Origin: Chloroflexota bacterium
GTDB lineage: Bacteria; Chloroflexota; Anaerolineae; 4572-78
Direction: 5' to 3'
Assembly (NCBI GenBank): GCA_011192195.1
Contig: DUEH01000012.1
Coordinates: 4,345-42,054, forward strand
DNA length: 37,710 nucleotides
Position numbers and translations under genes: made by a program. Under the pieces are notes generated by a model. The model saw nothing but the letters and a program-made list of their open reading frames with translations. It did not search any database and was not told the DNA's origin. Below are positions 1 to 7,568 of this stretch, piece after piece; position 1 is the first letter of the stretch; every line of letters starts with the position of its first letter.

Positions 1-2
1 TT

Positions 3-425
3 GCCGAGCAGCCCGACAGCGTATTCGATCTGAAATTTATCGGCCCGGAAAAAGAGCCGCCGCAGGGCGAACTGGTACTGGTTGCCCCGCGCGTGTTGTA
101 CGACGGCGGAACTCTGATTGGCGAGGCCGAAATTGTTGCCGCGCGCATTCAGCAGCCGCAAGTTCACCTCTCTCGCAGCGACGCCAAACGCCTGACCCTG
201 AACGATGGTGACGAAGCAAGCTTCAGCGTCAATGGCGTATCGCTGATATTGCCGGTGCGCGTCAATCGTCTGGTTCCGCAGGGCGTGGCGCTGCTTCCGC
301 GCAATTTAAAGGGCGCGCCCGCCGAAAAACTATTGGACGGGCAGGGTCTTGTTGCGGAGGTAGAGAAGGTCGAGAAACCGGAGAGCATCTCCTCTCCATC
401 ACCTGAAATTAACGTTCCGGGCTAA
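3..425 (+). CDS. nuoG: NADH-quinone oxidoreductase subunit G, C-terminal part (5' end outside window)
   Basis: The open frame runs from the window edge to TAA at 423-425 and gives about 140 residues. Phrases such as ARIQQPQVHLSRSDAKRL and LNDGDEASFSV fit the molybdopterin-dinucleotide-binding beta domain that ends molybdopterin-type oxidoreductases and long NuoG subunits. NuoG belongs to the peripheral arm of complex I, which carries electrons through Fe-S clusters to quinone. The cluster-binding regions lie upstream and cannot be checked. The assignment as NuoG rather than another molybdopterin-family protein rests mainly on its position directly before nuoH and the rest of the nuo operon. 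No RBS or start is visible because the gene is cut by the window edge. Confidence 0.85.
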   Translation, partial: AEQPDSVFDLKFIGPEKEPPQGELVLVAPRVLYDGGTLIGEAEIVAARIQQPQVHLSRSDAKRLTLNDGDEASFSVNGVSLILPVRVNRLVPQGVALLPRNLKGAPAEKLLDGQGLVAEVEKVEKPESISSPSPEINVPG

Positions 426-497
426 TTCTTTCATTCCCAAATTTCGTCCTGAGAGAATCCGAAGAATCAGTTCAGATACGAGATAAAGAGGTGCCAG

Positions 498-767
498 ATG
501 ATAGATTTGAAGGTTGTTAAGCAGATACAACAAACATCTATAGCAGAGCGCATCCAAATTGTAGAGTATGTTCTTCAATCACTCAAACGTGATATAAAAA
601 CAGAAACTACTGATGAAAAACCTGAATTTAAGTCTTTCAACGTTCGTCAAGTTAATTTAGGCAAAGATGTTCAGGTAGACCGTGATATAGTCTATGCCGA
701 AAGATTAACTGGCGAGGAATTTGATTTTTTGGAAGTCATCAATCCATTGCAACAGGAGTCTACTTGA
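498..767 (+). CDS. small antitoxin-like protein between nuoG and nuoH
   Basis: This is an 89-residue protein. Residues 1-32 look like a helical segment (QQTSIAERIQIVEYVLQSLK), followed by a polar linker and a conserved-looking tail (VRQVNLGKDVQVDRDIVYAE). The shape, a short helical N-terminus plus an extended C-terminal tail, resembles small addiction-module antitoxins common in cyanobacteria and Chloroflexota. That is family resemblance from memory, not a proven match. No toxin gene follows, because the stop codon TGA (765-767) overlaps the nuoH start. The gene therefore looks like an orphan antitoxin, or the remains of a module, translationally coupled to nuoH. The start ATG at 498 has a weak upstream AGAGG. 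Its base use is more AT-rich than the flanking nuo genes, which suggests acquisition. Confidence 0.7.
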   Translation: MIDLKVVKQIQQTSIAERIQIVEYVLQSLKRDIKTETTDEKPEFKSFNVRQVNLGKDVQVDRDIVYAERLTGEEFDFLEVINPLQQEST

Positions 768-1777
768 TGGACTGGATTCAATATCTACTCATTCCACTCA
801 TTTTAAGCGCCTTTATGGTGGTCATTTTATTGGGCGGCTTTGCTTATTTGAGCTATTTTGAACGCAAGGTGGTGGCTCGTTTCACGATGCGTTACGGCCC
901 CAACCGCGCCGGGCCTTTTGGGTTGCTGCAACCCATCGCCGACGCCATCAAAATGGCCTTCAAGGAAGAGCTAATGCCCGCCCACGCCGATAAAACCGTC
1001 TACATCCTGGCGCCGGCTCTGGCTGTTTCTTCCGCGCTGCTGGCCTGGGGAGTCATCCCCATCGCCAGCCAGGGATTTCAGCTTTTTGGTTACTATGTTC
1101 CGCCTTTCATTGCCAATATCAACGTGGCGCTGCTCTATATTTCTGCCGTTACCAGTATTGGTATTTACGGGATAGTGCTGGCGGGTTGGGCATCAAATAA
1201 CAAATACTCGCTGCTGGGCGCGCTGCGAACCAGCGCCCAAATGGTCAGCTACGAACTGCCGCTGGGCATCACGCTGGTCAGCCTGCTGCTGGTTGTGGGC
1301 AGTATGCGGATGACCAACTTCATTGATTATCAGGTCAACCACATCTGGTTGATCTTTTTGCAACCGCTGGCGTTCATCATTTTCTTCATCGCCGGGTTGG
1401 CGGAATTGAATCGCTCTCCCTTTGACTTGCCGGAAACGGAGAATGAACTGGTTTCCGGCTTTATGACCGAATACGGCGGTATTCGCTTTGCCCTCTTTTT
1501 TATGGGCGAATACATTCATATGATCACTGCCAGCGCCATCATTGCCACGCTATTTTTGGGCGGCTGGCACGGGCCTTTTGCTCAGGAAGTTCCTTTTTTG
1601 GGCGCGTTTTACCTGATTGCCAAGATTGTACTGATGCTTTTTCTGATGATCTGGGTTAGAGCCAGCGTTCCCCGCGTGCGCTATGATCATTTAATGAGTT
1701 TTTGCTGGAAAATCCTGGTTCCGCTATCGTTATTAAATGTGGCTGTTACAGCAATTGTAGTGACGGTTGCAAATTAA
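767..1777 (+). CDS. nuoH: NADH-quinone oxidoreductase subunit H
   Basis: NuoH (ND1) is the membrane subunit at the joint between the peripheral and membrane arms of complex I, where it forms part of the quinone chamber. The 336-residue length is typical. Family hallmarks are visible: the YFERKVVARFTMRYGPNRAG stretch near the N-terminus, the Q-P-IADAIKM loop, and the acidic SPFDLPETENELVSGF loop (about residues 220-235) that lines the quinone site. About eight hydrophobic helices are visible. ATG at 767 is chosen because CAGGAG at 752-757 lies 9 nt upstream. The frame also allows TTG at 764. The start overlaps the stop of the preceding small gene, so translation is probably coupled. Confidence 0.96.
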   Translation: MDWIQYLLIPLILSAFMVVILLGGFAYLSYFERKVVARFTMRYGPNRAGPFGLLQPIADAIKMAFKEELMPAHADKTVYILAPALAVSSALLAWGVIPIASQGFQLFGYYVPPFIANINVALLYISAVTSIGIYGIVLAGWASNNKYSLLGALRTSAQMVSYELPLGITLVSLLLVVGSMRMTNFIDYQVNHIWLIFLQPLAFIIFFIAGLAELNRSPFDLPETENELVSGFMTEYGGIRFALFFMGEYIHMITASAIIATLFLGGWHGPFAQEVPFLGAFYLIAKIVLMLFLMIWVRASVPRVRYDHLMSFCWKILVPLSLLNVAVTAIVVTVAN

Positions 1778-1814
1778 AAGTTCAATAATGAACGAGTGAC
1801 AAAAGGTAACATAT

Positions 1815-2099
1815 TTGAGACTGACAAAAGAGGAAGTTACAGCTATAAAAGAAGCGGTTGCTTATTATGACGTAGAAGCAAAAACATATTTGTTTGGCTC
1901 CCGCGTTGATGACAAAAAAAAAGGGGGCGATATTGACTTGCTGGTGATGTCGCAAGTCCTGGGCTTTGACGAGAGAAGAAAAATACGGCTGAATCTTTAC
2001 GAGAAGCTGGGCGAACAAAAGATTGACATTGTTTTGTCCAAAGATAAATCTGATCCCTTTACCAGAGTAGCGCTGGCTGAAGCAGTAGAGTTGAGATAG
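1815..2099 (+). CDS. MNT-type minimal nucleotidyltransferase (first copy)
   Basis: This is a 94-residue protein of the minimal nucleotidyltransferase (MntA-like) family. The catalytic signature is intact: FGS at about residues 27-29, then GDIDLL about ten residues later, giving the G-S-x(n)-D-x-D pattern that holds Mg-ATP. The downstream acidic strand QKIDIVL provides the third Asp. In the studied HepT-MntA systems the MNT partner is the antitoxin and adenylylates a Tyr of the HEPN toxin. It is followed after 4 nt by a HEPN gene and lies 37 nt after nuoH. The start is a TTG at 1815 with AAAAGG about 8 nt upstream. A later start would remove strand-forming residues. The A-rich run AAAAAAAAA at 1915-1923 lies in the catalytic loop and could be prone to slippage. 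Confidence 0.88.
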   Translation: MRLTKEEVTAIKEAVAYYDVEAKTYLFGSRVDDKKKGGDIDLLVMSQVLGFDERRKIRLNLYEKLGEQKIDIVLSKDKSDPFTRVALAEAVELR

Positions 2100-2103
2100 A
2101 ATT

Positions 2104-2562
2104 GTGCAGAAGAATTACCTTGAACTTCTTGAACTAGAACTTGATTTACTGAACAAAGCAGCCCAAGCATTGCGATATTCCTGCGATCGCTGTAATCAAA
2201 TTGGCGTGAAAGACGTCTACTCTCAGGATGAACAAGAAAAATTCGAGGCTTTGACTGGACGTTTTGCCCGTCTCAGCGATATTTTGATCCAGAAAACATT
2301 TCGCTTGATTGACGCCATTGATTTAGACGCCGAAGGGACAGTGAGGGACAGGATAAACCGGGCAGAGAAAAAAAACTTAATTCAAAGCGCCTCTGAGTTT
2401 ATCGAAGTCAGAGAGTTGCGTAATGAAATTGCCCACGAGTATATTCCAGATGCTATTGTAGTGATTTTCGAGAAGGCGTTGTTGAAGGCTCCATTATTAT
2501 TTGATTCAGTTGAGCGCGTGCAAAGGTATTGTGAACGCTATGGTCAGGCAGATGTTAAGTAA
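2104..2562 (+). CDS. HEPN-domain protein, HepT-like toxin candidate (first copy)
   Basis: This 152-residue all-helical protein carries RNEIAHEY at about residues 106-113. That fits the R-x4-H-x-Y motif of HepT-type HEPN RNases: Arg and His are the catalytic pair, and Tyr is the residue adenylylated by MntA in studied systems. It follows the first MNT gene by 4 nt and begins with GTG, so the two form a module. It is longer than the DUF86-type HEPN genes further along (139 and 114 residues), so it belongs to a different HEPN subgroup. The last 20-30 nt overlap the start region of the next MNT gene, which suggests one transcript with coupled translation. Toxicity is inferred from the family. Confidence 0.85.
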   Translation: MQKNYLELLELELDLLNKAAQALRYSCDRCNQIGVKDVYSQDEQEKFEALTGRFARLSDILIQKTFRLIDAIDLDAEGTVRDRINRAEKKNLIQSASEFIEVRELRNEIAHEYIPDAIVVIFEKALLKAPLLFDSVERVQRYCERYGQADVK

Positions 2563-2983
2563 TCTGGGCGCAGGAATAGATGAAGAAGTAAAATTTGCCT
2601 ATCTTTTTGGCTCACAGGCCACCGGCGACACAACGGCTTTGAGCGATGTTGACATTGCCGTATATTTGGATGACGAAGTAAATGATCTGGACAAACATCT
2701 TGAAATACACCACACTTTATCCAAACAATTGAAAAAAAATGTAGATTTGATTGTGTTGAACAACTTAAAAAATTTTAACCTGCTGGAAAACATCTTGACA
2801 GAAGGCAGGGTGATCGTAGATCGGGACACAGACTTTAGAAAGATTTTCGAAGTAGAAAAACAGCACCAAATTTTAGGATACAAGGCATTTAAAAGGTATC
2901 TCGATGTTGCCTGGAATAGAAAAGAAGATAAAGCGAATAGAGAATGTTCTGGCTATTCTGGAAGATTTGAAGCCGAATTGTAA
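2540..2983 (+). CDS. MNT-type nucleotidyltransferase (second copy)
   Basis: The protein is about 147 residues if ATG at 2540 is used; GTG 2531 and ATG 2552 are also in frame. The catalytic signature is intact: YLFGSQATG followed by SDVDIAVYL, and a third acidic strand NVDLIVL. It therefore has the residues for an active adenylyltransferase antitoxin. The 5' end overlaps the preceding HEPN gene by 23 bp. The last 80 bp overlap the next HEPN gene in another frame, so the final residues (from about WNRKEDKANREC) are an out-of-frame reading of the HEPN N-terminus. That suggests the original stop codon was lost. The true family part probably ends near the YKAFKRYLDVA segment. Confidence 0.87.
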   Translation: MVRQMLSNLGAGIDEEVKFAYLFGSQATGDTTALSDVDIAVYLDDEVNDLDKHLEIHHTLSKQLKKNVDLIVLNNLKNFNLLENILTEGRVIVDRDTDFRKIFEVEKQHQILGYKAFKRYLDVAWNRKEDKANRECSGYSGRFEAEL

Positions 2984-3323
2984 AAAGAAATTCCTGATTG
3001 ACCCTGTTTATCAGGGAGCGCTGTTGCACTATCTGTACCTGATGGCGGATAACTGCGTATCTCTGGCCGAAATGGTGATCAAGCGCGATGACCTTGAAAA
3101 ACCGGAAAGTTACCACGAGGCTATAGATATTTTGGGAGAACACAAGATTCTGCCACCCGAATTTGCTTACGAGTTTGCCAGGATTGCATCGTTTAGAAAC
3201 TTTTTGGCCCACGACTACGAAAAAGTTGATTATCTGGTCATCTGTGAACAGACCTTGAACAAATTAGACGATGTGAAAGCGTATCTTGGTTTTGTGAGAA
3301 ATCATCTGGGATTGACAAAATAG
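2904..3323 (+). CDS. HEPN-domain protein, HepT/DUF86-like toxin candidate (second copy)
   Basis: This is a 139-residue helical protein with RNFLAHDY near residues 98-105. The R-x4-H-x-Y motif is complete, with Arg and His for RNase activity and Tyr as the expected AMP acceptor. The start ATG at 2904 gives MLPGIEKKIKRIENVL, a natural amphipathic first helix. The start lies 80 bp inside the preceding MNT gene, so translation must re-initiate or be coupled. With its MNT partner it forms the second module of a four-gene cluster inserted between nuoH and nuoI. It ends 46 bp before the nuoI start. Confidence 0.88.
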   Translation: MLPGIEKKIKRIENVLAILEDLKPNCKKKFLIDPVYQGALLHYLYLMADNCVSLAEMVIKRDDLEKPESYHEAIDILGEHKILPPEFAYEFARIASFRNFLAHDYEKVDYLVICEQTLNKLDDVKAYLGFVRNHLGLTK

Positions 3324-3369
3324 AAATCACGGCGGTCGGCGGTCCGTGGTCGTATTTACGGAGTATCAA

Positions 3370-3882
3370 ATGGCAATTATAACCGACGTTGTAAGCGGCA
3401 CAATTGAAACTGCTCGCGCAATGGGCGTAACCTTCAAGCATCTTTTCAAAAAGCCGGTTACTAACCAGTTCCCTGATGAGCCGGTGACGGTGTATCCCCG
3501 TTTTCGCGGACGACACGTGCTAAAACGGCACGAAAACGGCCTGGAAAAGTGTATTGGCTGCTCCTTGTGCGCCGCTGCCTGCCCCACCCAGTGCATCCAC
3601 GTGGTAGCGGGCGAAAATACGGATGAAAATCGCCGCTCACCCGGCGAACGCTACGCCGAAGTCTACGAGATCAACATGCTTCGCTGTATCTTCTGCGGTT
3701 TCTGCGCCGAAGCCTGCCCCACCGAAGCCATTGTACTGGAACACGATTTTGCCCTGACGGAATATGATCGCTGGGACGCCATTTACACGCAAGACAAACT
3801 TCTGGAACCTCACCAACCCAAGCACATTCGCATACGAGACGATAAAGTCTTTGTGCCGCAAGAAACGTGGGGAAACAAATAA
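3370..3882 (+). CDS. nuoI: NADH-quinone oxidoreductase subunit I
   Basis: NuoI is the 8-iron ferredoxin-like subunit that carries clusters N6a and N6b in the peripheral arm of complex I. The 170-residue protein has two CxxCxxCxxxC motifs, C61-C64-C67-C71 (CIGCSLCAAAC) and C106-C109-C112-C116 (CIFCGFCAEAC), each followed by P. The N-terminal amphipathic helix GTIETARAMGVTFKHLFKKP packs on the membrane arm. ATG at 3370 is chosen because GGAG at 3359-3362 lies 7 nt upstream. An in-frame GTG at 3346 would add eight residues without a good RBS. It resumes the nuo operon after the TA cluster. A repeat starts directly after the stop codon. Confidence 0.97.
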   Translation: MAIITDVVSGTIETARAMGVTFKHLFKKPVTNQFPDEPVTVYPRFRGRHVLKRHENGLEKCIGCSLCAAACPTQCIHVVAGENTDENRRSPGERYAEVYEINMLRCIFCGFCAEACPTEAIVLEHDFALTEYDRWDAIYTQDKLLEPHQPKHIRIRDDKVFVPQETWGNK

Positions 3883-3883
3883 G

Positions 3884-3968
3884 AATTTACGATTTCAGAT
3901 TTACGATTTACGATTGGTTTTCAAGCGCAATTTTAATCGTAAATCCAAAATCGTAAATCCAAAATCGG
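3884..3968. repeat. R1 hairpin repeat, copy a (nuoI-nuoJ junction)
   Basis: This element begins 1 nt after the nuoI stop and fills the gap to nuoJ. The left arm contains tandem TTTACGATT units and the right arm the complement (AATCGTAAATCCAAAATCG, twice), so the RNA can form a long imperfect hairpin. Close relatives lie at 4905-4978, 9069-9151, 19821-19853 (half element) and 24013-24073. Confidence 0.9.
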
Positions 3969-3977
3969 ACACTGCTT

Positions 3978-4532
3978 ATGCTCTTAGCCAATTTAGAACT
4001 CTACCTCTTCTTCATCTTCGGCGGTGTGGCCGTTATTGCCGCGTTTGGCGTGGTTTTTAACAAAAACGTCGTTCACAGTACGCTCTTTTTGCTGTTGGAT
4101 ATGGTTATGCTGGCCGGTTTGTACGTGCTGCTCAACGCAGAATACATTGCCGTCATTCAAATTTTGGTCTACGCCGGGGCCATTGTGGTGCTGATTCTCT
4201 TTGTCATTATGTTTTTGGGCGCAGAACTGGGCGAGCGTATTCCCACCTGGCTGACCATCAGAAATGTCATTGTGGTCTTTTTGGCGGCTGTCTTTCTTAC
4301 CGTCACCGGCACCGCCGTCTTTGAGTGGTTGGGCGTGGGGCAGGCCATTCACGGTAACATTACGCCGGAACTCATTGCTCAAAATGGCAGCGTAGAGATG
4401 GTTGGCGCGGCAATCTTCACCGATTATATTCTACCCTTTGAGTTTGCGTCGGTCATATTGTTGGTGGGCATTGTAGGGGTCATCACTCTGGGCGGCTGGC
4501 GAAAAGTGCAACACCGGAAAGACAGTGAATAG
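3978..4532 (+). CDS. nuoJ: NADH-quinone oxidoreductase subunit J
   Basis: NuoJ (ND6) is a five-helix membrane subunit of complex I between NuoH and the antiporter-like subunits. The 184-residue protein has the characteristic pi-bulge helix region YIAVIQILVYAGAIVVLILF (about residues 55-75) followed by VIMFLG. The last helix is PFEFASVILLVGIVGVITLG. The start ATG at 3978 lies just after R1 copy a; no strong Shine-Dalgarno is visible, since the repeat occupies most of the leader. The last codons (AGT GAA TAG) lie inside repeat R2, so the repeat supplies the stop codon. Confidence 0.95.
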   Translation: MLLANLELYLFFIFGGVAVIAAFGVVFNKNVVHSTLFLLLDMVMLAGLYVLLNAEYIAVIQILVYAGAIVVLILFVIMFLGAELGERIPTWLTIRNVIVVFLAAVFLTVTGTAVFEWLGVGQAIHGNITPELIAQNGSVEMVGAAIFTDYILPFEFASVILLVGIVGVITLGGWRKVQHRKDSE

Positions 4533-4584
4533 TGAATAGTGAATAGTGAATAATTTTTCATTCTTCACTATTCATTTTTCACTG
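4523..4584. repeat. R2 hairpin repeat, copy a (nuoJ-nuoK junction)
   Basis: The left arm has about four tandem units of AGTGAAT, and the right arm reads TTCACTATTCATTTTTCACT, the complement. It overlaps the nuoJ stop codon (4530-4532) and ends 6 nt before the AAGGAG that serves nuoK. A related copy lies at 34041-34166. Confidence 0.88.
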
Positions 4585-4601
4585 CTTTTAAGGAGTTTAT
4601 A

Positions 4602-4904
4602 GTGGTACATACATCTTATTATCTATTACTGGCAGCAATGCTCTTTGCCATTGGCGCGGGGGGCGTGTTGCTGCGTAAAAACGCGCTGATCATTATGATG
4701 TGCGTTGAAATTATGATGAACGCTGTCAATCTGACTCTGGTAGCCTTCTCCCGCCAATTGGGATCGCTGACCGGGCAGGTATTTGTCTTTATGATCATGG
4801 TGGTGGCTGCCGTTGAGGTAGCCATTGGTCTGGCAATTCTGGTAGAACTTTACCGCCAGATCAAATCAGTAAACATCGATGATTTTAGTTCCTTGAAAGG
4901 ATAA
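4602..4904 (+). CDS. nuoK: NADH-quinone oxidoreductase subunit K
   Basis: NuoK (ND4L) is the small three-helix antiporter-related subunit of complex I. The 100-residue length is typical. The two conserved membrane glutamates are visible in MCVEIMMNAVNL (helix 2) and VAAVEVAIGLAILV (helix 3). It starts with GTG at 4602, supported by AAGGAG at 4590-4595 located 6 nt upstream, just outside repeat R2. It sits between nuoJ and nuoL as usual. R1 copy b begins immediately after the stop codon. Confidence 0.96.
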   Translation: MVHTSYYLLLAAMLFAIGAGGVLLRKNALIIMMCVEIMMNAVNLTLVAFSRQLGSLTGQVFVFMIMVVAAVEVAIGLAILVELYRQIKSVNIDDFSSLKG

Positions 4905-4978
4905 AACGATTTTGGATTTTGGATTTACGATTGAATGTGTCGCTAATCGTAAATCCAAAATCGTAAATCCAAAATTGT
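4905..4978. repeat. R1 hairpin repeat, copy b (nuoK-nuoL junction)
   Basis: It starts at the base after the nuoK stop. The left arm is GATTTTGGATTTTGGATTTA, and the right arm is its complement, AATCGTAAATCC repeated. A central spacer of about 15 nt (GAATGTGTCGCT) separates the arms. It ends just before TGGAG, the nuoL RBS. Confidence 0.9.
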
Positions 4979-4990
4979 TATGGAGTTTTT

Positions 4991-6892
4991 ATGAGCAATT
5001 ACATCTGGCTCGCTATTGTTTTCCCCCTGTTGGGGGTATTGATAAACGGGTTTTTCGGCAGGAAATTGGGCCGCAGGCTGAACGGTTGGATTGGCGTGGG
5101 AACGGTGGCGCTTTCTTTTGCGCTGGGCGCGCTGGTTTTTATGCAGGTTCCCGGCCTGCCGGAACACGCGCAGCGCGTAAAATTGTGGGACTGGATCAGC
5201 GTTGGCAGTCTGCAAATCAGCCTCAGCTTTCTGGTTGACCCCCTTTCGATGATCATGACGCTGGTGGTAACGGGCGTGGGAATGCTCATCCACATCTACG
5301 CCATTGGCTATATGGAACACGATAAGGACGTAGCGCGATTTTTTACTTACCTCAACCTCTTCATCGCCAGTATGCTAATGTTGGTGCTGTCCGACAACTA
5401 CTTTGGCCTGTATGTGGGCTGGGAACTGGTGGGCTTGTGCAGCTATCTGCTCATTGGCTTCTGGTTCCATAAGCCCGCCGCTGCCGATGCAGGCAAAAAA
5501 GCCTTCATTGTCAACCGGGTGGGCGACTTTGGCTTTGCTCTGGGCGTTTTCTTGATCTGGACAACCTTTGGCACGCTGCAATACGCCGAGGTCTTTGAGA
5601 TGGCTCCGGCGATTTCTACCACTACGATCACCATCATCACCGCGCTGCTCTTTGTGGGCGCCATTGGTAAAAGCGCGCAAATTCCCTTGTACGTCTGGCT
5701 CCCCGATGCAATGGAAGGCCCCACGCCGGTTTCCGCCCTTATTCACGCGGCAACAATGGTGACGGCGGGCGTTTATATGATTACCCGCAGCAACATCCTC
5801 TACACCCTGGCTCCAACTACTTCGGCGCTTGTGGCAACCGTTGGCGCGGTGACAGCGTTCTTTGCCGCTACCATTGCCCTGACGCAATTCGATCTAAAAC
5901 GCATTTTGGCCTACTCTACCGTTTCGCAGCTTGGGTATATGATGCTGGCAGTGGGCGTGGGCGCGTACAGCAGCGGTATTTTTCATCTGGCAACGCACGC
6001 TTTTTTCAAGGCGCTACTCTTTATGGCCGCCGGATCGGTGATGCACGCTATGCGCAATGTCATTGATATTCGTCGGTTGGGCGGCTTGAAGTCGAAGCTG
6101 CCCGTCACCTACTGGACATTTCTCATCGGCGGGCTGGCGCTGTCCGGCTTCCCGCTGACCGCCGGATTCTTCTCCAAAGATGAAATTCTGGCAAAAGCTT
6201 ATGAGTTCAATTTCCTGCTTTACGCTATCGGCCTGTTCACCGCTTTGTTGACCGCCTTCTACACCTTCCGCGCCATTATTTTGACCTTTCACGGTCAGCC
6301 CAAAGATCGGAAGCTTTATGATAGCGCGCACCGCGAATCTTCGGTGATGACCACGCCGCTGGTCGTTTTGGCCGCGCTTTCGCTGCTGGGCGGCTTGATG
6401 GGTCTGCCCGCCGCTTTGGGCCTGCCCAACTGGATAGAAGGCTGGCTGGAGCCAATTCTGGAAGCCGGGCAATCGCTGACCGGCGAAATGCACCACGCCG
6501 CGCTGGGAACGGAAGTGATGCTGATTTTGGCCTCCAGCGTCATTGCCATTTTGGGTATTACCGCTGCCTGGTGGGTCTACGTTAAAAACCCGCAAATTGC
6601 GGAGCGCGTCGCCGCCAAATACCACAGCGCCTACACTGTGCTGTTCAATAAATATTATATCGATGAAATTTACAACAAGCTCATTGTTGAGCCGGGCAAG
6701 GCGCTGGGGCGATTCTTCTATCGCGTTATTGACAAAGCCTTCATTGATGATGTAATGGTAGACGGGTTGGCAAAAGTTACCAAAGGCTTTGGCGCTACGG
6801 TTTCCGGCTGGCAAAGCGGCTACATTGGCAATTATGTGATGGGTATTTTTGTGGGCAGTGTGGTCATTGTGGTGTACTTCTTTTTACGGTAA
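4991..6892 (+). CDS. nuoL: NADH-quinone oxidoreductase subunit L
   Basis: NuoL (ND5) is the distal antiporter-like proton-pumping subunit of complex I. The 633-residue protein has family hallmarks. The helix-5 glutamate is in YVGWELVGLCSYLLIGFW, and the helix-7 lysine is in IGKSAQIPLYVWLPDAMEG, followed by PTPVSALIHAATMVTAGVY. The lateral C-terminal region ends in a hydrophobic helix (IFVGSVVIVVYFFL), consistent with the long amphipathic helix and anchor. ATG at 4991 has TGGAG 6 nt upstream. The gene ends 6 nt before the third MNT gene, so the TA pair shares its transcript. Confidence 0.97.
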   Translation: MSNYIWLAIVFPLLGVLINGFFGRKLGRRLNGWIGVGTVALSFALGALVFMQVPGLPEHAQRVKLWDWISVGSLQISLSFLVDPLSMIMTLVVTGVGMLIHIYAIGYMEHDKDVARFFTYLNLFIASMLMLVLSDNYFGLYVGWELVGLCSYLLIGFWFHKPAAADAGKKAFIVNRVGDFGFALGVFLIWTTFGTLQYAEVFEMAPAISTTTITIITALLFVGAIGKSAQIPLYVWLPDAMEGPTPVSALIHAATMVTAGVYMITRSNILYTLAPTTSALVATVGAVTAFFAATIALTQFDLKRILAYSTVSQLGYMMLAVGVGAYSSGIFHLATHAFFKALLFMAAGSVMHAMRNVIDIRRLGGLKSKLPVTYWTFLIGGLALSGFPLTAGFFSKDEILAKAYEFNFLLYAIGLFTALLTAFYTFRAIILTFHGQPKDRKLYDSAHRESSVMTTPLVVLAALSLLGGLMGLPAALGLPNWIEGWLEPILEAGQSLTGEMHHAALGTEVMLILASSVIAILGITAAWWVYVKNPQIAERVAAKYHSAYTVLFNKYYIDEIYNKLIVEPGKALGRFFYRVIDKAFIDDVMVDGLAKVTKGFGATVSGWQSGYIGNYVMGIFVGSVVIVVYFFLR

Positions 6893-6898
6893 AGCAAA

Positions 6899-7186
6899 AT
6901 GGAATTTGACGAAATAAAAGTAAAACGCGCCGAAATCCTGAAAATTGCCGCCAACTACGGCGCGCGCAACGTGCGAGTGTTTGGTTCAGTGGCGCGGGGA
7001 GAAGCGGCGCGAGATAGCGATGTTGATTTTCTGGTAGATATGGAGACTGATAGAAGTTTGTTGGATATGGGCGGACTGTTGATGGATTTTCAGGATTTAT
7101 TGGCGTGCAAAGTAGATCTTGTAACAGAAAATAGTTTACACTGGTATATTCGAGACAAAGTTCTACAAGAGGCCATTGCTTTATGA
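6899..7186 (+). CDS. MNT-type nucleotidyltransferase (third copy), between nuoL and nuoM
   Basis: This is a 95-residue MntA-like protein. The catalytic motif is complete: FGSVARGEA with S-D-V-D-F-L ten residues later, and the third Asp in CKVDLVT. It is probably the antitoxin of the pair with the HEPN gene that follows through an ATGA overlap (7183-7186). It begins only 6 nt after nuoL with a weak RBS, so expression likely depends on the nuo transcript and coupling. This copy looks more GC-rich at its 5' end than the two between nuoH and nuoI, so it may have a separate origin. Confidence 0.9.
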   Translation: MEFDEIKVKRAEILKIAANYGARNVRVFGSVARGEAARDSDVDFLVDMETDRSLLDMGGLLMDFQDLLACKVDLVTENSLHWYIRDKVLQEAIAL

Positions 7187-7527
7187 AAGATGACCGTCTT
7201 TATCTTGTTCATATCAGCGAATGTATTACGCGCATTGAAGAGTACACAGACGGCAAAGAGCAGAAAGATTTTTTGGATTCTTACCTGATACAAGATGCTG
7301 TTTTAAGAAATTTGCAGGTTTTAGCCGAATCAACACAGAGGCTTTCGCCTGAAATAAAAAACGCTCATCCTGATATTCCCTGGCGGCAGATAGCCGGTTT
7401 TCGTAATATTTTGGTTCACGATTATCTGGGTATCAACTTGAAACAAATTTGGCTGCTTGTGGAAAAAGATTTACCTGACTTGATATCTAAAATAGACGTA
7501 ATGCGCCGGGAATTAGGCGCTGAATAG
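7183..7527 (+). CDS. HEPN-domain DUF86 (HepT-like) toxin candidate (third copy)
   Basis: This 114-residue protein is close to the usual DUF86 length. RNILVHDY at about residues 85-92 gives the R-x4-H-x-Y motif, and the preceding PWRQIAGF is the usual lead-in of this family. In studied HepT-MntA pairs this protein cleaves RNA and is silenced by adenylylation of the motif Tyr. The ATGA overlap with the MNT gene indicates tight coupling. A 41-nt gap follows before nuoM, with AAGG as its RBS. The presence of both active-site motifs suggests a live module rather than debris. Confidence 0.92.
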   Translation: MKDDRLYLVHISECITRIEEYTDGKEQKDFLDSYLIQDAVLRNLQVLAESTQRLSPEIKNAHPDIPWRQIAGFRNILVHDYLGINLKQIWLLVEKDLPDLISKIDVMRRELGAE

Positions 7528-7568
7528 TTCTTCTTTGTTGCCGTTTAACGCAAAGCAAGGTTTAAATT

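Noticed and set aside
4912-5238. Open frame starting in R1 and running over the nuoL start.
   Set aside because: Its first part is translated repeat and the rest is an alternative frame of nuoL.
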